This document shows positions 7,634 through 16,827 of a stretch of 64,000 nucleotides of DNA, one piece after another. A model generated the notes under the pieces. The model searched no databases and was not told where the DNA came from. It worked only from the letters and a program-made list of their open reading frames with translations. Both the position numbers and the translations under genes were made by a program. Origin of the DNA: Pseudomonas lini (GTDB taxonomy: Bacteria > Pseudomonadota > Gammaproteobacteria > Pseudomonadales > Pseudomonadaceae); contig NZ_JAUSSR010000007.1 in assembly GCF_030812475.1 (NCBI RefSeq), positions 310,001 to 374,000 on the forward strand, written 5' to 3'. How positions within the stretch are numbered: the first letter of the stretch is position 1; every line of letters starts with the position of its first letter.

Positions 7634-10156
7634 TTACCCGACGTGCGGGCTGTCGTACAGTTGCCGATCATTGGCCCGCCGGGCCGAGTCTTCCAGCTCC
7701 CGCGAAAAGTCGCGGAAGCGGCTTTGCAGCAGCGTGTCCAGCTGGCGGGTCAACTCCGCCGGGTCCTTCACGTCGCCCTCGATCGTGATCGGCATGTGCG
7801 GGGCAAAGGTGATTTTCTGCTCGATCGCGGCCGGCTTGATCTCCGGCTTGAGCAACAGCGGCGACGGCGGTGGTGGCGGGCCCGCCTGCGCCGTCATCGA
7901 GCGCACGACATCCCCCGGCGCCGACTCACTGCCAAACAGCGTCTTGGCAAACGTCGACTTGCCCAACATCGACCCCAACGATTCGCCCCCCATCGCGCCC
8001 AGCATGGCCCCAACCATACCGCCCACCGCCGTGCCGAGGATGGGCACTACCGAACCGATCGCCGCGCCGGCGGCCGCACCGGCCATGGTCCCCGCCAGAC
8101 CGCCGGCGGCGGCGCCGTACCCTTCGCCCTTTTCGTCGTCGGTCTTGGCCGTGTTGAACGTTTCAAATGCCTTAATACCCGCCTCGAATACCGCTTCGCC
8201 TGGGAGCGCCTTGCCCAGCTTGCCGACCTTCCCGACCACATCCCTGAGGCCCAACCCGGAGGAAGGCGACGGCGACGATGGCGTTGGTGGCGATGACGGT
8301 GGCGAAGCTCGAAGGCGAGCCCGGCGCCGGGCGCGACGACTGCCACCCGCGCCGCCCGGACCGCCGAGGTCCCCGGCGTTGACCACAAATACCTTTTGAA
8401 TGTGAGCGTTGCCGGCCGCTTCGCCGGGCGTGCCTCCGCCAAGGGCATCGCGCACTTTCCGGCCAGTGTCCACCGGATCGACGCTTGAACCAGCGTGCGC
8501 CCCCTCACCCTGCCCCTCTGGTGAATGGACGCCCGGGGCCCCGCCGTCACGCGCGCCCCGCCGCCCCCGGCCGACGTTGAACACGCCCTGGCCGATCTTG
8601 ATGGTTTTCAGCACCGTCATGGCCGCCACCGCACTGGCGCCCAGGCCGGTCAGGCCCATGACCAGCATCGGCGACGCATCGCTGATGCTTGTGATGCCCT
8701 TGGCCGCCGAGGTCAACCCGCTGGCCAGCGCATCGGTGGCGGGCCGAATCGCGTCACCCACGCTGCGCAACGCATCGTTGCCCGCTTGCAGCGCCTCGTT
8801 CCACTTTTGCGACGATGTATCGCGGCGCTCGGCCAGGTTCTTGTCGAGGATGCCCGAGGCGTTGCCCGCATCCTTTTTCAGCTGGTCATACAAGGCCTTG
8901 TTCTGCACGTAGGCAGCCAGCGCCGACTTGACCTGCATGTCCGCGAAAATGTCGCCGGTGCGCAGCATCTGCTCCAGGTTGGCGAGCATTTCCTTGGCCT
9001 TGGCTGGATCGGTCTCCTTGTTGATCTTGGCCGTCGCCTCGGCCATTTCCCGGGCCTTTTTCGGGTCGGTGGTTTCGATGTACTTCTTAGCCAGGCCGAA
9101 ACTCGCCTCCAGCGTCGACATGCCGTTTTGAATGCCGTCGTTGAGCGACTTCTGGTAATCAATGCCGGCGACTTGGTAAGCCTTGACCACATCCCCGGAA
9201 CCGATTTTCTCCATCCAGTTCTTGAGGTTGTTGGCCGCTTCATCGGCGCTGCCGGCAGTCTTCATCTGCACCTGCAGCATCGAGCCCAGTTGCGTCACCG
9301 CATCCATGCCGGTGATGCCCTGCTTCTGCATGCCGGCCAGCAATTCCGGGAACCAGCGGGCCATGTCGCTGGCCTCAAAGCTGCCCGCCTGGCCTTGGAA
9401 GGCCACCGCCTCCAAGGCCTTTTCCAGCTGCTTGGGGTCGGTGATCTTGGCGTTACTCTGCAACGCATAAATCATCTTGGCGGTGTCGACCCCGGTCGAA
9501 CCCTGACCGACCACAAACTTGGCCGCCACCGGGGCGAACTCCAGTGCCTGGCGCAGCTCCATGCCGGCACCGACCAACTGGTTAACCACGTTGGCCACGT
9601 CGTTGCGGCCCATGCCGACGTCCTGCGATGTCTGAATCACCCGGCGCGACATCTGCGCTTCTTGATCGGTCTTGGCCACCCCGGCCTTGATCGCAATGTC
9701 GCGGATGATCGCCTGATAGTCCGCGCTGATCTTGGCCGGGATCGCCACCACGCCGGCGCCGACAGTGGCCTGCGTTATGCCATTGCGCAGCCCGTGCTTG
9801 CCCTGGTCAATCTGGTGGCGTCCCTTGGCCTGCAACTCAGCGCTGCGCCCTGCCCGGCCCAAGCGATCATATTCCCGCGCCAGGTGGCCGACCTCGATGC
9901 CCTCCTTACGCAACACCGTGAGGTTGTTTTCCAGGCGTCGCAGTAGCCCGGCGGCGCCTTTTTCGCCCGCGTCGTGAGCCTTTTTCCACTCATCGCGCAG
10001 ACGCATGGTTTCGCCGATGGTGCTCTGCAGCACGCGCGCCTTTTTGCCCTTGTCACTCAGCGTCTTGACGCGGTTCTCCACGTCCCGAAATGCGGCGCCC
10101 ACCGTCGAGCTGACCACGCCGCCGATCACCAGGCCGAGCGCCATCTTGTTTGCCAT
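7634..10156 (-). CDS. T: Tail tape measure protein (P2 T-like)
   Basis: 840 residues. It sets tail length by acting as an extended ruler inside the tube and may help DNA cross the membrane. It has an N-terminal coiled coil, the phage-related minor tail/TP901 core at about 140-480 (AAKISADYQAIIRDIAIKAG-type opening, VNQLVGAGM), a hydrophobic stretch near 500-530, then low-complexity Gly/Ala and Arg/Ser/Pro segments and a very hydrophobic Gly/Ala region (GGLAGTMAGAAAGAAIG). Such C-terminal repeats are common in tape measures. It lies directly downstream of E/E'. Confidence 0.85.
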   Translation of the reverse strand: MANKMALGLVIGGVVSSTVGAAFRDVENRVKTLSDKGKKARVLQSTIGETMRLRDEWKKAHDAGEKGAAGLLRRLENNLTVLRKEGIEVGHLAREYDRLGRAGRSAELQAKGRHQIDQGKHGLRNGITQATVGAGVVAIPAKISADYQAIIRDIAIKAGVAKTDQEAQMSRRVIQTSQDVGMGRNDVANVVNQLVGAGMELRQALEFAPVAAKFVVGQGSTGVDTAKMIYALQSNAKITDPKQLEKALEAVAFQGQAGSFEASDMARWFPELLAGMQKQGITGMDAVTQLGSMLQVQMKTAGSADEAANNLKNWMEKIGSGDVVKAYQVAGIDYQKSLNDGIQNGMSTLEASFGLAKKYIETTDPKKAREMAEATAKINKETDPAKAKEMLANLEQMLRTGDIFADMQVKSALAAYVQNKALYDQLKKDAGNASGILDKNLAERRDTSSQKWNEALQAGNDALRSVGDAIRPATDALASGLTSAAKGITSISDASPMLVMGLTGLGASAVAAMTVLKTIKIGQGVFNVGRGRRGARDGGAPGVHSPEGQGEGAHAGSSVDPVDTGRKVRDALGGGTPGEAAGNAHIQKVFVVNAGDLGGPGGAGGSRRARRRARLRASPPSSPPTPSSPSPSSGLGLRDVVGKVGKLGKALPGEAVFEAGIKAFETFNTAKTDDEKGEGYGAAAGGLAGTMAGAAAGAAIGSVVPILGTAVGGMVGAMLGAMGGESLGSMLGKSTFAKTLFGSESAPGDVVRSMTAQAGPPPPPSPLLLKPEIKPAAIEQKITFAPHMPITIEGDVKDPAELTRQLDTLLQSRFRDFSRELEDSARRANDRQLYDSPHVG

Positions 10157-10167
10157 AGGAATGCCCT

Positions 10168-10180
10168 GTTACGCGTAACG
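10168..10180. repeat. Palindrome GTTACGCGTAACG, copy 2
   Basis: Thirteen of the fourteen bases of the palindrome at 6580, located between the E' stop and the tape-measure start. Confidence 0.65.
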
Positions 10181-10191
10181 AAGGGAAAGGC

Positions 10192-10314
10192 TCAATCCGT
10201 GAGCCACCAAAGCACGCGGTCGAACCGCATGGCTTCGATTTCGCTGGCCGAAAAATGGGTCTCCCGGGCCAGCCGCTTGGCCGCAGCCTTAAGCGTCGTA
10301 GGGGTAAGGTTCAT
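10192..10314 (-). CDS. GpE-family tail assembly protein (E'), probable frameshift product
   Basis: A 40-residue frame from the ATG at 10314 (MNLTPTTLKAAAKRL...) that overlaps the end of E in the +1 frame. It ends with FSASEIEAMRFDRVLWWLTD, which fits the P2 GpE'/tail-chaperone C-terminal family. In P2 and many phages, E' is made as an E-E' fusion by ribosomal frameshifting between tube and tape-measure genes, and the position here is exactly right. The codon pair CCC-TAC in E (CCC at 10303-10301) is a CCC-U site at which a +1 slip would enter this frame. Independent initiation is possible but the RBS spacing is poor. Confidence 0.65.
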   Translation of the reverse strand: MNLTPTTLKAAAKRLARETHFSASEIEAMRFDRVLWWLTD

Positions 10315-10606
10315 CATCCTCGACCAGGCGAAAATAGCCGGCCTGAATGCGGTTGTAGTCCACGATCGTCAGCGCCTCCATATCCTTGGTACCGGCCTCC
10401 GCCAGCGAGGCAAACAGGATCACCTCGCGCTTTTCCGCATCGCCACCGGCTTGCAGGGTGGCGGCGCGCAACTCGGCCACCGTGGGCGAGCGCAGGCTAA
10501 CGCGCTGGACTTTCACCTGGTTGATCTCCGAAGCCTTGCGCAAAGTGATGTTCGCGCCCTCGTCGGTCAGTTCCAGCCAGCTTGGCAGTGTCTTGGCAGT
10601 CGTCAT
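10289..10606 (-). CDS. E: Tail assembly chaperone E (P2 E-like)
   Basis: 105 residues. It matches the phage tail assembly protein E family, which binds the tape measure before the tube polymerises. It follows the tube protein and precedes T, as in P2. The 3' end overlaps the E' frame, so this gene probably makes both a short form and a longer frameshifted form. Confidence 0.8.
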   Translation of the reverse strand: MTTAKTLPSWLELTDEGANITLRKASEINQVKVQRVSLRSPTVAELRAATLQAGGDAEKREVILFASLAEAGTKDMEALTIVDYNRIQAGYFRLVEDDEPYPYDA

Positions 10607-10617
10607 CGTCTTAGTCC

Positions 10618-11121
10618 TTAAATGCCCAGGGCGGCGCGTTCGGCGGCCAGTTGATCCACGCCATCAATGACGCGTACACAGTTGAGCGGGTCGATTTCAA
10701 ACATCACCCGGCCGTCAATTTCCAGTTTGTAATAGGTCACGGACACCGCGTATTTAAACTCGGCTTTTTCGCCCGCCTTCCACTCCCCCGGATCGACTTC
10801 ACGCAGGCCGCCACGCAGGGTGGCCACCACCGCCTTGGTCGCACCCTTCTGGCCCTTGAACGAGCCCCGGAACGTCGCGTTAAAGCCGGTCTGGTCGAAG
10901 GCGCCAAAGTGCTTCAGCACCTCGCGACGCACGCCGTTGGTGGTAAAGCTGGCCTCCAGTTTCTCCAGGCCCATGTCCATGTCGATCGGCGCATCCATAC
11001 CGCCGGCGCGGTATTCCTCAACCTTGACCGACAGCTTGGGCAAACTCAGGCTCGGGACATCGCCTTGCAGGCTGTTACCGCCGACGAACATGTTGGTGTT
11101 GTGCAGTACTTCAGGAATCAT
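10618..11121 (-). CDS. FII: Major tail tube protein (P2 FII-like)
   Basis: 167 residues, the usual size for FII. It polymerises into the inner tube of the contractile tail. Family features include the start VLHNTNMFVGGNSLQGDV and the pattern EEYRAGGMDAPI...GLEKLEASFTTNG. A GGAGG box precedes the next gene (sheath-tube pair), and spacing to the sheath gene is 12 bases. Confidence 0.9.
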   Translation of the reverse strand: MIPEVLHNTNMFVGGNSLQGDVPSLSLPKLSVKVEEYRAGGMDAPIDMDMGLEKLEASFTTNGVRREVLKHFGAFDQTGFNATFRGSFKGQKGATKAVVATLRGGLREVDPGEWKAGEKAEFKYAVSVTYYKLEIDGRVMFEIDPLNCVRVIDGVDQLAAERAALGI

Positions 11122-11133
11122 GTGCGCGCCTCC

Positions 11134-12294
11134 TTAGGCTACGTCGAGAACTTCGGTCATCCACTGGTTGGTTACCTCGACTTCGAAAATCGGGTTTTCC
11201 GCCGGCGGCACATCAGAGAAACGAATCGACCAGACCACCTTGCCTTGCTCGATCTGGGTCGCGGTGTTGCGCTCGGGGTCGGCAAAGACCTCGAAGTTGA
11301 TCACCGCGCCCTGGGCCTTGAGGTCGCGCATAAAGGCGTTAAGGCCTTCGGTCACTTCCTTGATGTAGGTCTTGGTGATGCCCAGGTCGACCGCCCAACG
11401 GTGGCCCGCCTGAATCGCCGCCATCACCATGTCGACGGTGCGCACCCGGGTGACAAACGCCCATTTCGCATCGCTGGACAGCGTGCGGTTGCCCCACAGG
11501 CGATACCCACCATCGCGAATGATGGTGGTGATATTGGCGTTGTTGAGGACGTTGGCCCGGCACGACGGATCGTTGTCCAGGTACTCCACGGCGCGGCCGG
11601 TGCCGGTGATGCCGGCAATTTCCTTGTTCGACGGCGACGACCAGAAGCCATAACGCGCATCGGTCTGCGCGAACAGACCGGCCACCATGGCCGAACCTGC
11701 CAGGACTTCCTCCGCGTCGGTGGTGGTGTTCCAGCGCTTGATGCCCGGATCGACCAGGAACAGGCGCTTGTTGCTCAGTTCGGTGGCGTAGGCAATCGCG
11801 GCCTCGTCCGTCGTGCCCGGGCCGTCGACGATGCCGATCGCGCCCAGCTTGCCCACCAGCACCCCCATGGCGGTGGCCACCGCTTCGGTCGCGCTGTGCT
11901 TGGGCGCTACGACCAGCCGGGGTTGAAGGTTGAACAGGCTCTTGCCGTCCAGCAGCGCTTGCAAGCCGGTGCGCTTACCGTTCGCCTGGACACCGCCGAT
12001 CACTGCGCTGGTCACCGCCGCCGCCTCGCCCGAGGACGTCACTCCAACCGCCACAATGGCCGCCGCTGCCTGGTCAAAAATCGTCTGCGCGGCCTTGGTG
12101 ATCGGCGAGTCAGCGCCAAACGCGGCCACCGCCTCGCGGGGAGTGGTCAGCAGGGTAGGCACGTTGTCCTGGACCAGACCCAGCCCGGGGGTAAAGGTGT
12201 CGACCAGACCGATGATCGACGACGACGGCAAGCTGATGATGCGGGCGCCGGACTCGACCAGGCTGGTCGTGACACCGTGAAAGAAGCCACTCAT
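11134..12294 (-). CDS. FI: Tail sheath protein (P2 FI-like)
   Basis: 386 residues, typical FI length. It forms the contractile outer sheath. Signatures are FHGV near the start, SSIIGLVDTF, the central LFLVDPG and a C-terminal block with WAVDLGITKTYIKEVTEGLNAFM and ENPIFEVEVTNQW. GGAG precedes the ATG. An intrinsic terminator lies immediately upstream, between the fibre gene and this gene. Confidence 0.9.
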   Translation of the reverse strand: MSGFFHGVTTSLVESGARIISLPSSSIIGLVDTFTPGLGLVQDNVPTLLTTPREAVAAFGADSPITKAAQTIFDQAAAAIVAVGVTSSGEAAAVTSAVIGGVQANGKRTGLQALLDGKSLFNLQPRLVVAPKHSATEAVATAMGVLVGKLGAIGIVDGPGTTDEAAIAYATELSNKRLFLVDPGIKRWNTTTDAEEVLAGSAMVAGLFAQTDARYGFWSSPSNKEIAGITGTGRAVEYLDNDPSCRANVLNNANITTIIRDGGYRLWGNRTLSSDAKWAFVTRVRTVDMVMAAIQAGHRWAVDLGITKTYIKEVTEGLNAFMRDLKAQGAVINFEVFADPERNTATQIEQGKVVWSIRFSDVPPAENPIFEVEVTNQWMTEVLDVA

Positions 12295-12314
12295 AAAACG
12301 CTCTCCTAAGAAAC

Positions 12315-12336
12315 GAAAAAACCGCCAGTCGGCGGT
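12315..12336 (-). terminator. Intrinsic terminator between fibre and sheath genes
   Basis: On the minus strand the stem ACCGCC/GGCGGT with a GACT loop is followed by a run of T. It is a strong hairpin within the late operon. Confidence 0.75.
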
Positions 12337-12360
12337 TGCGTGAAACGGGTATTGCCTGAA

Positions 12361-13938
12361 TTACATCGGGCTCAAGCGGTAGCCCACGGCGAGCCAGCGC
12401 ACACCGAAGTTCTGCACGTTGTTGGCATGTTCAGTGAAACTCAGGGTGAAGCCGCCGTTGGTCAATGTTCCTTCGTTCATGGCACACGTCACCGTCGCGG
12501 CCGCCACATTGCCGCCCGACAGTTGGGTAATCACGGGGATCAAAATAAACGGCGGCGTATCAAAGGCCCAGTTGAAACCAAACGGCACGTTCCACATCCC
12601 CCCGGGCATATCCCCGAGTTCGCGGACACCCCATTGCACAAACAGCCCGGTGTTTTTGTCCCACCAAAAACCGTTGCCGCTGTGCCACAGCAAGGCCGGC
12701 GACGCGGCCCCGAGGCTGGCCCGGGCCGACGCCGCGTTCCAGCCGCCGGTGCCACCGCACGCCATGGGCACCGCCCCCGAAACGATCTTGCTGGCATCAA
12801 AGCCGGCCAAGGTCAAACCAATGTCCAGGTTCCCGGTGCCATCCATCCACCCCCCGCCAGTCGCCGCGCCGCTAAAAGTCAGCGCCCGGGCGTTCTGCCA
12901 CTTGGTCGCGGACCCGGCGTTGCCGCTGGTGGGCCGGCTCAGCGTGCCGGTGGTGATCTTGCTCGCATCGAGCGCCGGAATGTCCGCCGCCGTCAGCGCC
13001 ATACCTTCCAAGACCAGGCCCTTGGCATTGACCCGGACCTTGCCGTAACTGCCGGCCAGCACGCCGGTGTTGCGCAGCGTCAGGTTGATGTCCACGTTGC
13101 CCGAGCCGTCGAACAGGCCATTGCCCGCCAGGTCGCCGCTGTAGCTGATTTTGCGCGCGGCCTGCAACTTGGTCGCCGTGCCGGCGTTGCCGGTGGTGTT
13201 GCGGTCCAACGTGCCGCTGGTGATCTTGGCGGCATCGAGCGCCGGAATGTCCGCCGCCGCCAGGTTGGCCGCCGATTTCACCCGGCCTTTGTCGTCGACC
13301 GTGACCTTGGTGTAGGTGCCGCCGGCCACGCCGGTCTTGGACAGCGCCAAGGCGATACTCAAGGCCGCCGAGCCGTCGAACTGCCCTTCCCCCGTGGCGT
13401 CGCCCGTGAGTGCAATGGCGCGCGACGTCTTCAGCTTGCGCGCGCTGGCCGCTTCGCCCTGGTCGATCGCTTCCTGGACCACGCTGAGGGTCGCCGTGAC
13501 CGTGTTCGGGTCGTTGATGATTTGCACGGTGGCCGTGCTGCTGATCTGGATCACCAGGCGGATCACCTGGGTGCGCCCGCTGCCCTGCTCGCGAATCGGC
13601 TTGTAGGTGGCCGGGTAGCTGGCCACCGCGATCAACAGCCCGGCGTCGTCGTACAGGCCGACCTCGCGCACCCACCAGCCGCCCATCTCGGGCAACAAAA
13701 TGCCCTCGGCGACGATCGCCGACTTTTCGCTCTGCACCGTCAGCCGGTTGAGGTCGAAACGCAGCTTTTCGTTGATCAGCTTCTTTTGCAATTTCGACGG
13801 GAGCGGCGTTACCCCGTTGCCATCCCCGACCGCCATCTTGGGAATTTTCCACGGCGTGCCGTTGGCAATGGACTTGGCCAACTGCGCCGCGCCCACCTCC
13901 GTCAGCATCGCGATATAAAGAATATCCTGCTCTGCCAT
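12361..13938 (-). CDS. Tail fibre protein with repeated shaft modules
   Basis: 525 residues. The N-terminal ~160 residues (AQLAKSIANGTPWKIPKMAVGDGNG...WWVREVGLYDDAG) are the phage tail-collar/gpH-type baseplate attachment domain. The shaft follows as about two and a half modules of 88 residues, each with A-A-D-I-P-A-L-D-A-x-K-I-T-x-G-T-L and ending TGNAGTAT or SGNAGSAT. The C-terminal ~130 residues (WDKNTGLFVQWG ... NFGVRWLAVGY) look like a receptor-binding tip. It should bind the cell surface and set host range. No separate fibre chaperone is seen; the module repeats could help tip swapping. Confidence 0.8.
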   Translation of the reverse strand: MAEQDILYIAMLTEVGAAQLAKSIANGTPWKIPKMAVGDGNGVTPLPSKLQKKLINEKLRFDLNRLTVQSEKSAIVAEGILLPEMGGWWVREVGLYDDAGLLIAVASYPATYKPIREQGSGRTQVIRLVIQISSTATVQIINDPNTVTATLSVVQEAIDQGEAASARKLKTSRAIALTGDATGEGQFDGSAALSIALALSKTGVAGGTYTKVTVDDKGRVKSAANLAAADIPALDAAKITSGTLDRNTTGNAGTATKLQAARKISYSGDLAGNGLFDGSGNVDINLTLRNTGVLAGSYGKVRVNAKGLVLEGMALTAADIPALDASKITTGTLSRPTSGNAGSATKWQNARALTFSGAATGGGWMDGTGNLDIGLTLAGFDASKIVSGAVPMACGGTGGWNAASARASLGAASPALLWHSGNGFWWDKNTGLFVQWGVRELGDMPGGMWNVPFGFNWAFDTPPFILIPVITQLSGGNVAAATVTCAMNEGTLTNGGFTLSFTEHANNVQNFGVRWLAVGYRLSPM

Positions 13939-13992
13939 ACCTGCGCCTTGTCTTGAAGTCTGCGCCCGCCTTGCTGGCCAGGCCTTGAATGG

Positions 13993-16827
13993 CTACGCCG
14001 GGAGCGGCGCGCCGTAGATGTTCGCCCCCGCCCCGAGGGTGCGGTACTGGATGTACAGACTTAGGCCGCGCAGGATCTCCCCGGCCCAAAAGCCGAAGAA
14101 CATGCCGTTATCGGTGCCCAGGCGAACCGCCGGCGACCAACTGCCGTTCATGGGCTGACCCGGCACGGGCGTAACCACGTAGTACTGCTGCAGCTCGCTG
14201 ACGCAGGCCTCGATCAACACGTCCAGCTCTGCCACCTGACTGCCCGCCAAACCCGCCAGACAGGCGCCGGCGAGCCACAGTCCGGTCATGTGCCCGGTGA
14301 AGTCGTCCGGCACCGGTTGCGGCACGCTGGCCATGGGAAAATCCGTGGGCAATATGCCGTCGTGCGCCTTCACAAACTGAATCAACCAGGTGATCCAGTT
14401 TTCCGCGTAGGCGATCAGCTTGGATGGCACTGGCTTGCCCTGGTGCACCAGCTCATACCAGGCGCGGCAGGCGCCCATCATGGCCCGGGGCTGGTAGCCG
14501 CTCCAGGCGGTGCCGGTGCCCCAGTGGTGCATGGTCCAGGTGTCCGGCTCGCCGTACTTGTAGTTGTCCCAACGGTTCCACACGTAGGCCGAGGCGCCCG
14601 GGCCGAGCTGGCCGAACCGCTGCTGATACCAGTGCTGCGAGTCGTACAGGAACTCGACCATGTTCTGCAGTTCGCCGACGTACTGGTCCAGCGGATCGAT
14701 GCAGTAAATAAACGGGTACTGATAGCCCGGGTACGGCATGCCGTGCCACGCGCCGATCTGGTCGGTGCCCTCCGAATAGATATTGGAGAACGGGATCACC
14801 CCGGGGCAATAAGCCAACGAATCGTTGCGGTAATTGCGGATCGTGCAATCGCCCACCAGCCCCCGAAACTGCGCCTGGCCGCTGACCGTCAACCGATACT
14901 GCAGCGTGTAACCGTCTTGCTCGGCGAAGGCCGGCGGCAGTTCGTTGATGCAGTAATATTCAAAGGTCAGATTCGTGTCCGAGGAATCCATCAAAATGCT
15001 GAATTCCTCGATCTGCGAATACACCGGCGCCGCCGGGTCAGGCCGCCCCGCCGCGCCCGGCTGATAGCCCGACAGCGTCGCGTCCTCCGGGCGAATCTGC
15101 AGGGTGACAAAGGCGCCGCCAGTCGGCGGCAGCATCCACCACCAACGCCACCCGTCGTCATCGGCAAAGCGCAAGTTGAAATAGCCGTCCGCCCGATAAG
15201 TGATGCTGTGCATCGGCGCCTTTTCGCCGGCCAGCAGGTAATGCCCGATCGAGTACCAGCCCTCATCATCGGGGAAAAACGATTTCACCACCGTGCCGGC
15301 GCGCCCTTCAAAAATCGCCGGTTCGTAACTCTCCACCGAAACGATATCGTCCGAACTCGACACGGCACGCAGGTCGGCCATGATGTACTCACTGCCGTCG
15401 TCCTTGGTCAGGCGGGTGAACTGCGATAACGGTATGTCGTGCGTCACCAGCTCGACGCTGGACACCGACTTAGGCAGCGCACAGCCGTACTTGATGCCAC
15501 TGCCCTCGGCCTTGTCCTGGGAAATGGTCACTTCCACCTTGGCCGTCAGCGGACCGTTGTTGATGTCCACGCCGCCGTAACAGGTGCGCACCAGCGAATC
15601 CGGGCTAATGCGAAACCACACCGATTGCTGCTCGATCGACACCTGGGCGGCCGCGTCGGTCTGCATCGTGATGTATCCCAGCGAATCGCGACCCAGCACC
15701 GGCGTGACCTCGCTCGGGTACGTGAACTCGTAGGAAATGCCATCGGTAAACGGCGTGCCCGCCGTCGTACTCTGCCGAAAAAAGCGGTCGGTCGAGTCGA
15801 TTTGCGTGTACTCGTGCGCGGTAAAACGGCACGCGTCCATGGCCTTTTTGTAGCGGCTCTCACCGGTGATCCGCCACAGCAGGTAACAGGCGTCCATGTA
15901 CCACTCTTCGCCGTCCGCCGCGTTGCCCATCTGGTTGACGCTGCCCAGCAGCGGCACATGCAGCGGCCGGTTGTGTTGCACCGCGTTACGCGGGATTAGA
16001 TAGCCCCCATGCTCGACCGGTTGCCGGGTCGCATAGTTGAACTTGTGCGCGCCGTTGACGCCGGTGTTCTTCAGCTGCACCTGACCGCGCTCGGCGAGCG
16101 GATGGCCCGCCGACAATACGTCGCCATCCCAATTAATCTTTTGCCCGGTCCAGGCAATGATCCAGTCGACGTCATACTGCACACCGCCCTGGTCCCAGTC
16201 GGTTGCCCCATCCGGCTTCACGCCCTGGACTGTCGCGTTGATCGCATCCCAGGCCAGCGCCCCGTCAAAGGCAAAGGTGGCCTTGTCCAGATACTCGCCC
16301 CAGTGCGGCGCCCCGTGCGGAATCGCCAGCGCACCGTTGCTGAAAGTGAATTCCACGCCCTTAAAGCCGCTGTGCGTCGGCTCGGCGACGTTGATCGGCC
16401 AGTTGGCCAGCACCGGCTCCTTGGCATTAACGATCCAGTTGGCAATCCGGCGTTGCGGCGTGTCCGGGATCGGCTGGCCCGCGTAGAAATACGCCTCATA
16501 GGCTTCCCAGTACCATACCGCCGCCTCCAGGTAACGCGGGTCCCGGGTGGCCAGGTAGGCATGGGCATACCCGAGGATGTGCAAGGACTGGCCTTCGGTG
16601 GTGCCGTCGCCGTTGGGCTGGTACTCCATCTGCGAATGCGCGATGAAATGCCGGTTGTTCGCCAGCACGCCCTGGGTGTTCTGCACAAAGTGCTGCAGCG
16701 TGGCGTCGGTGGTGTCGCCGGTGTTGCGTTGCAAGAAACGGTGGTGCCCTTCGATCATGTTCAGGGCATTGGCCAGCGCGGCTTTCTGGCATGTCGGTCG
16801 CCGACTGTTAAGCGGGGTTTGAAACAT
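13993..16827 (-). CDS. Large tail-associated protein, possible glycoside hydrolase
   Basis: 944 residues from the ATG at 16827 (GGGGAG upstream). It lies in the tail-fibre locus between a small tail module and the fibre gene. Aromatic helical segments at both ends (AYLATRDPRYLEAAVWYWEAY; WYMDACYLLWRITGESRYKKAMD; CRAWYELVHQGKPVPSKLIAYAENWITWL) resemble the paired helices of six-hairpin (alpha/alpha toroid) glycosidases, and the centre is beta-rich. A virion polysaccharide depolymerase is therefore plausible. I cannot assign a GH family or catalytic residues. P2 has no equivalent. Confidence 0.5.
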   Translation of the reverse strand: MFQTPLNSRRPTCQKAALANALNMIEGHHRFLQRNTGDTTDATLQHFVQNTQGVLANNRHFIAHSQMEYQPNGDGTTEGQSLHILGYAHAYLATRDPRYLEAAVWYWEAYEAYFYAGQPIPDTPQRRIANWIVNAKEPVLANWPINVAEPTHSGFKGVEFTFSNGALAIPHGAPHWGEYLDKATFAFDGALAWDAINATVQGVKPDGATDWDQGGVQYDVDWIIAWTGQKINWDGDVLSAGHPLAERGQVQLKNTGVNGAHKFNYATRQPVEHGGYLIPRNAVQHNRPLHVPLLGSVNQMGNAADGEEWYMDACYLLWRITGESRYKKAMDACRFTAHEYTQIDSTDRFFRQSTTAGTPFTDGISYEFTYPSEVTPVLGRDSLGYITMQTDAAAQVSIEQQSVWFRISPDSLVRTCYGGVDINNGPLTAKVEVTISQDKAEGSGIKYGCALPKSVSSVELVTHDIPLSQFTRLTKDDGSEYIMADLRAVSSSDDIVSVESYEPAIFEGRAGTVVKSFFPDDEGWYSIGHYLLAGEKAPMHSITYRADGYFNLRFADDDGWRWWWMLPPTGGAFVTLQIRPEDATLSGYQPGAAGRPDPAAPVYSQIEEFSILMDSSDTNLTFEYYCINELPPAFAEQDGYTLQYRLTVSGQAQFRGLVGDCTIRNYRNDSLAYCPGVIPFSNIYSEGTDQIGAWHGMPYPGYQYPFIYCIDPLDQYVGELQNMVEFLYDSQHWYQQRFGQLGPGASAYVWNRWDNYKYGEPDTWTMHHWGTGTAWSGYQPRAMMGACRAWYELVHQGKPVPSKLIAYAENWITWLIQFVKAHDGILPTDFPMASVPQPVPDDFTGHMTGLWLAGACLAGLAGSQVAELDVLIEACVSELQQYYVVTPVPGQPMNGSWSPAVRLGTDNGMFFGFWAGEILRGLSLYIQYRTLGAGANIYGAPLPA

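Noticed and set aside
8525-9946. Long plus-strand frame of 473 codons opposite the tape measure gene
   Set aside because: It mirrors the codon structure of the real minus-strand gene in GC-rich DNA, has His/Arg/Gln-rich composition and no family features.
10651-13956. Long plus-strand frames opposite tube, sheath and fibre genes
   Set aside because: Shadow frames; composition is Arg/His/Gln-rich and the opposite strand has recognised structural genes throughout.
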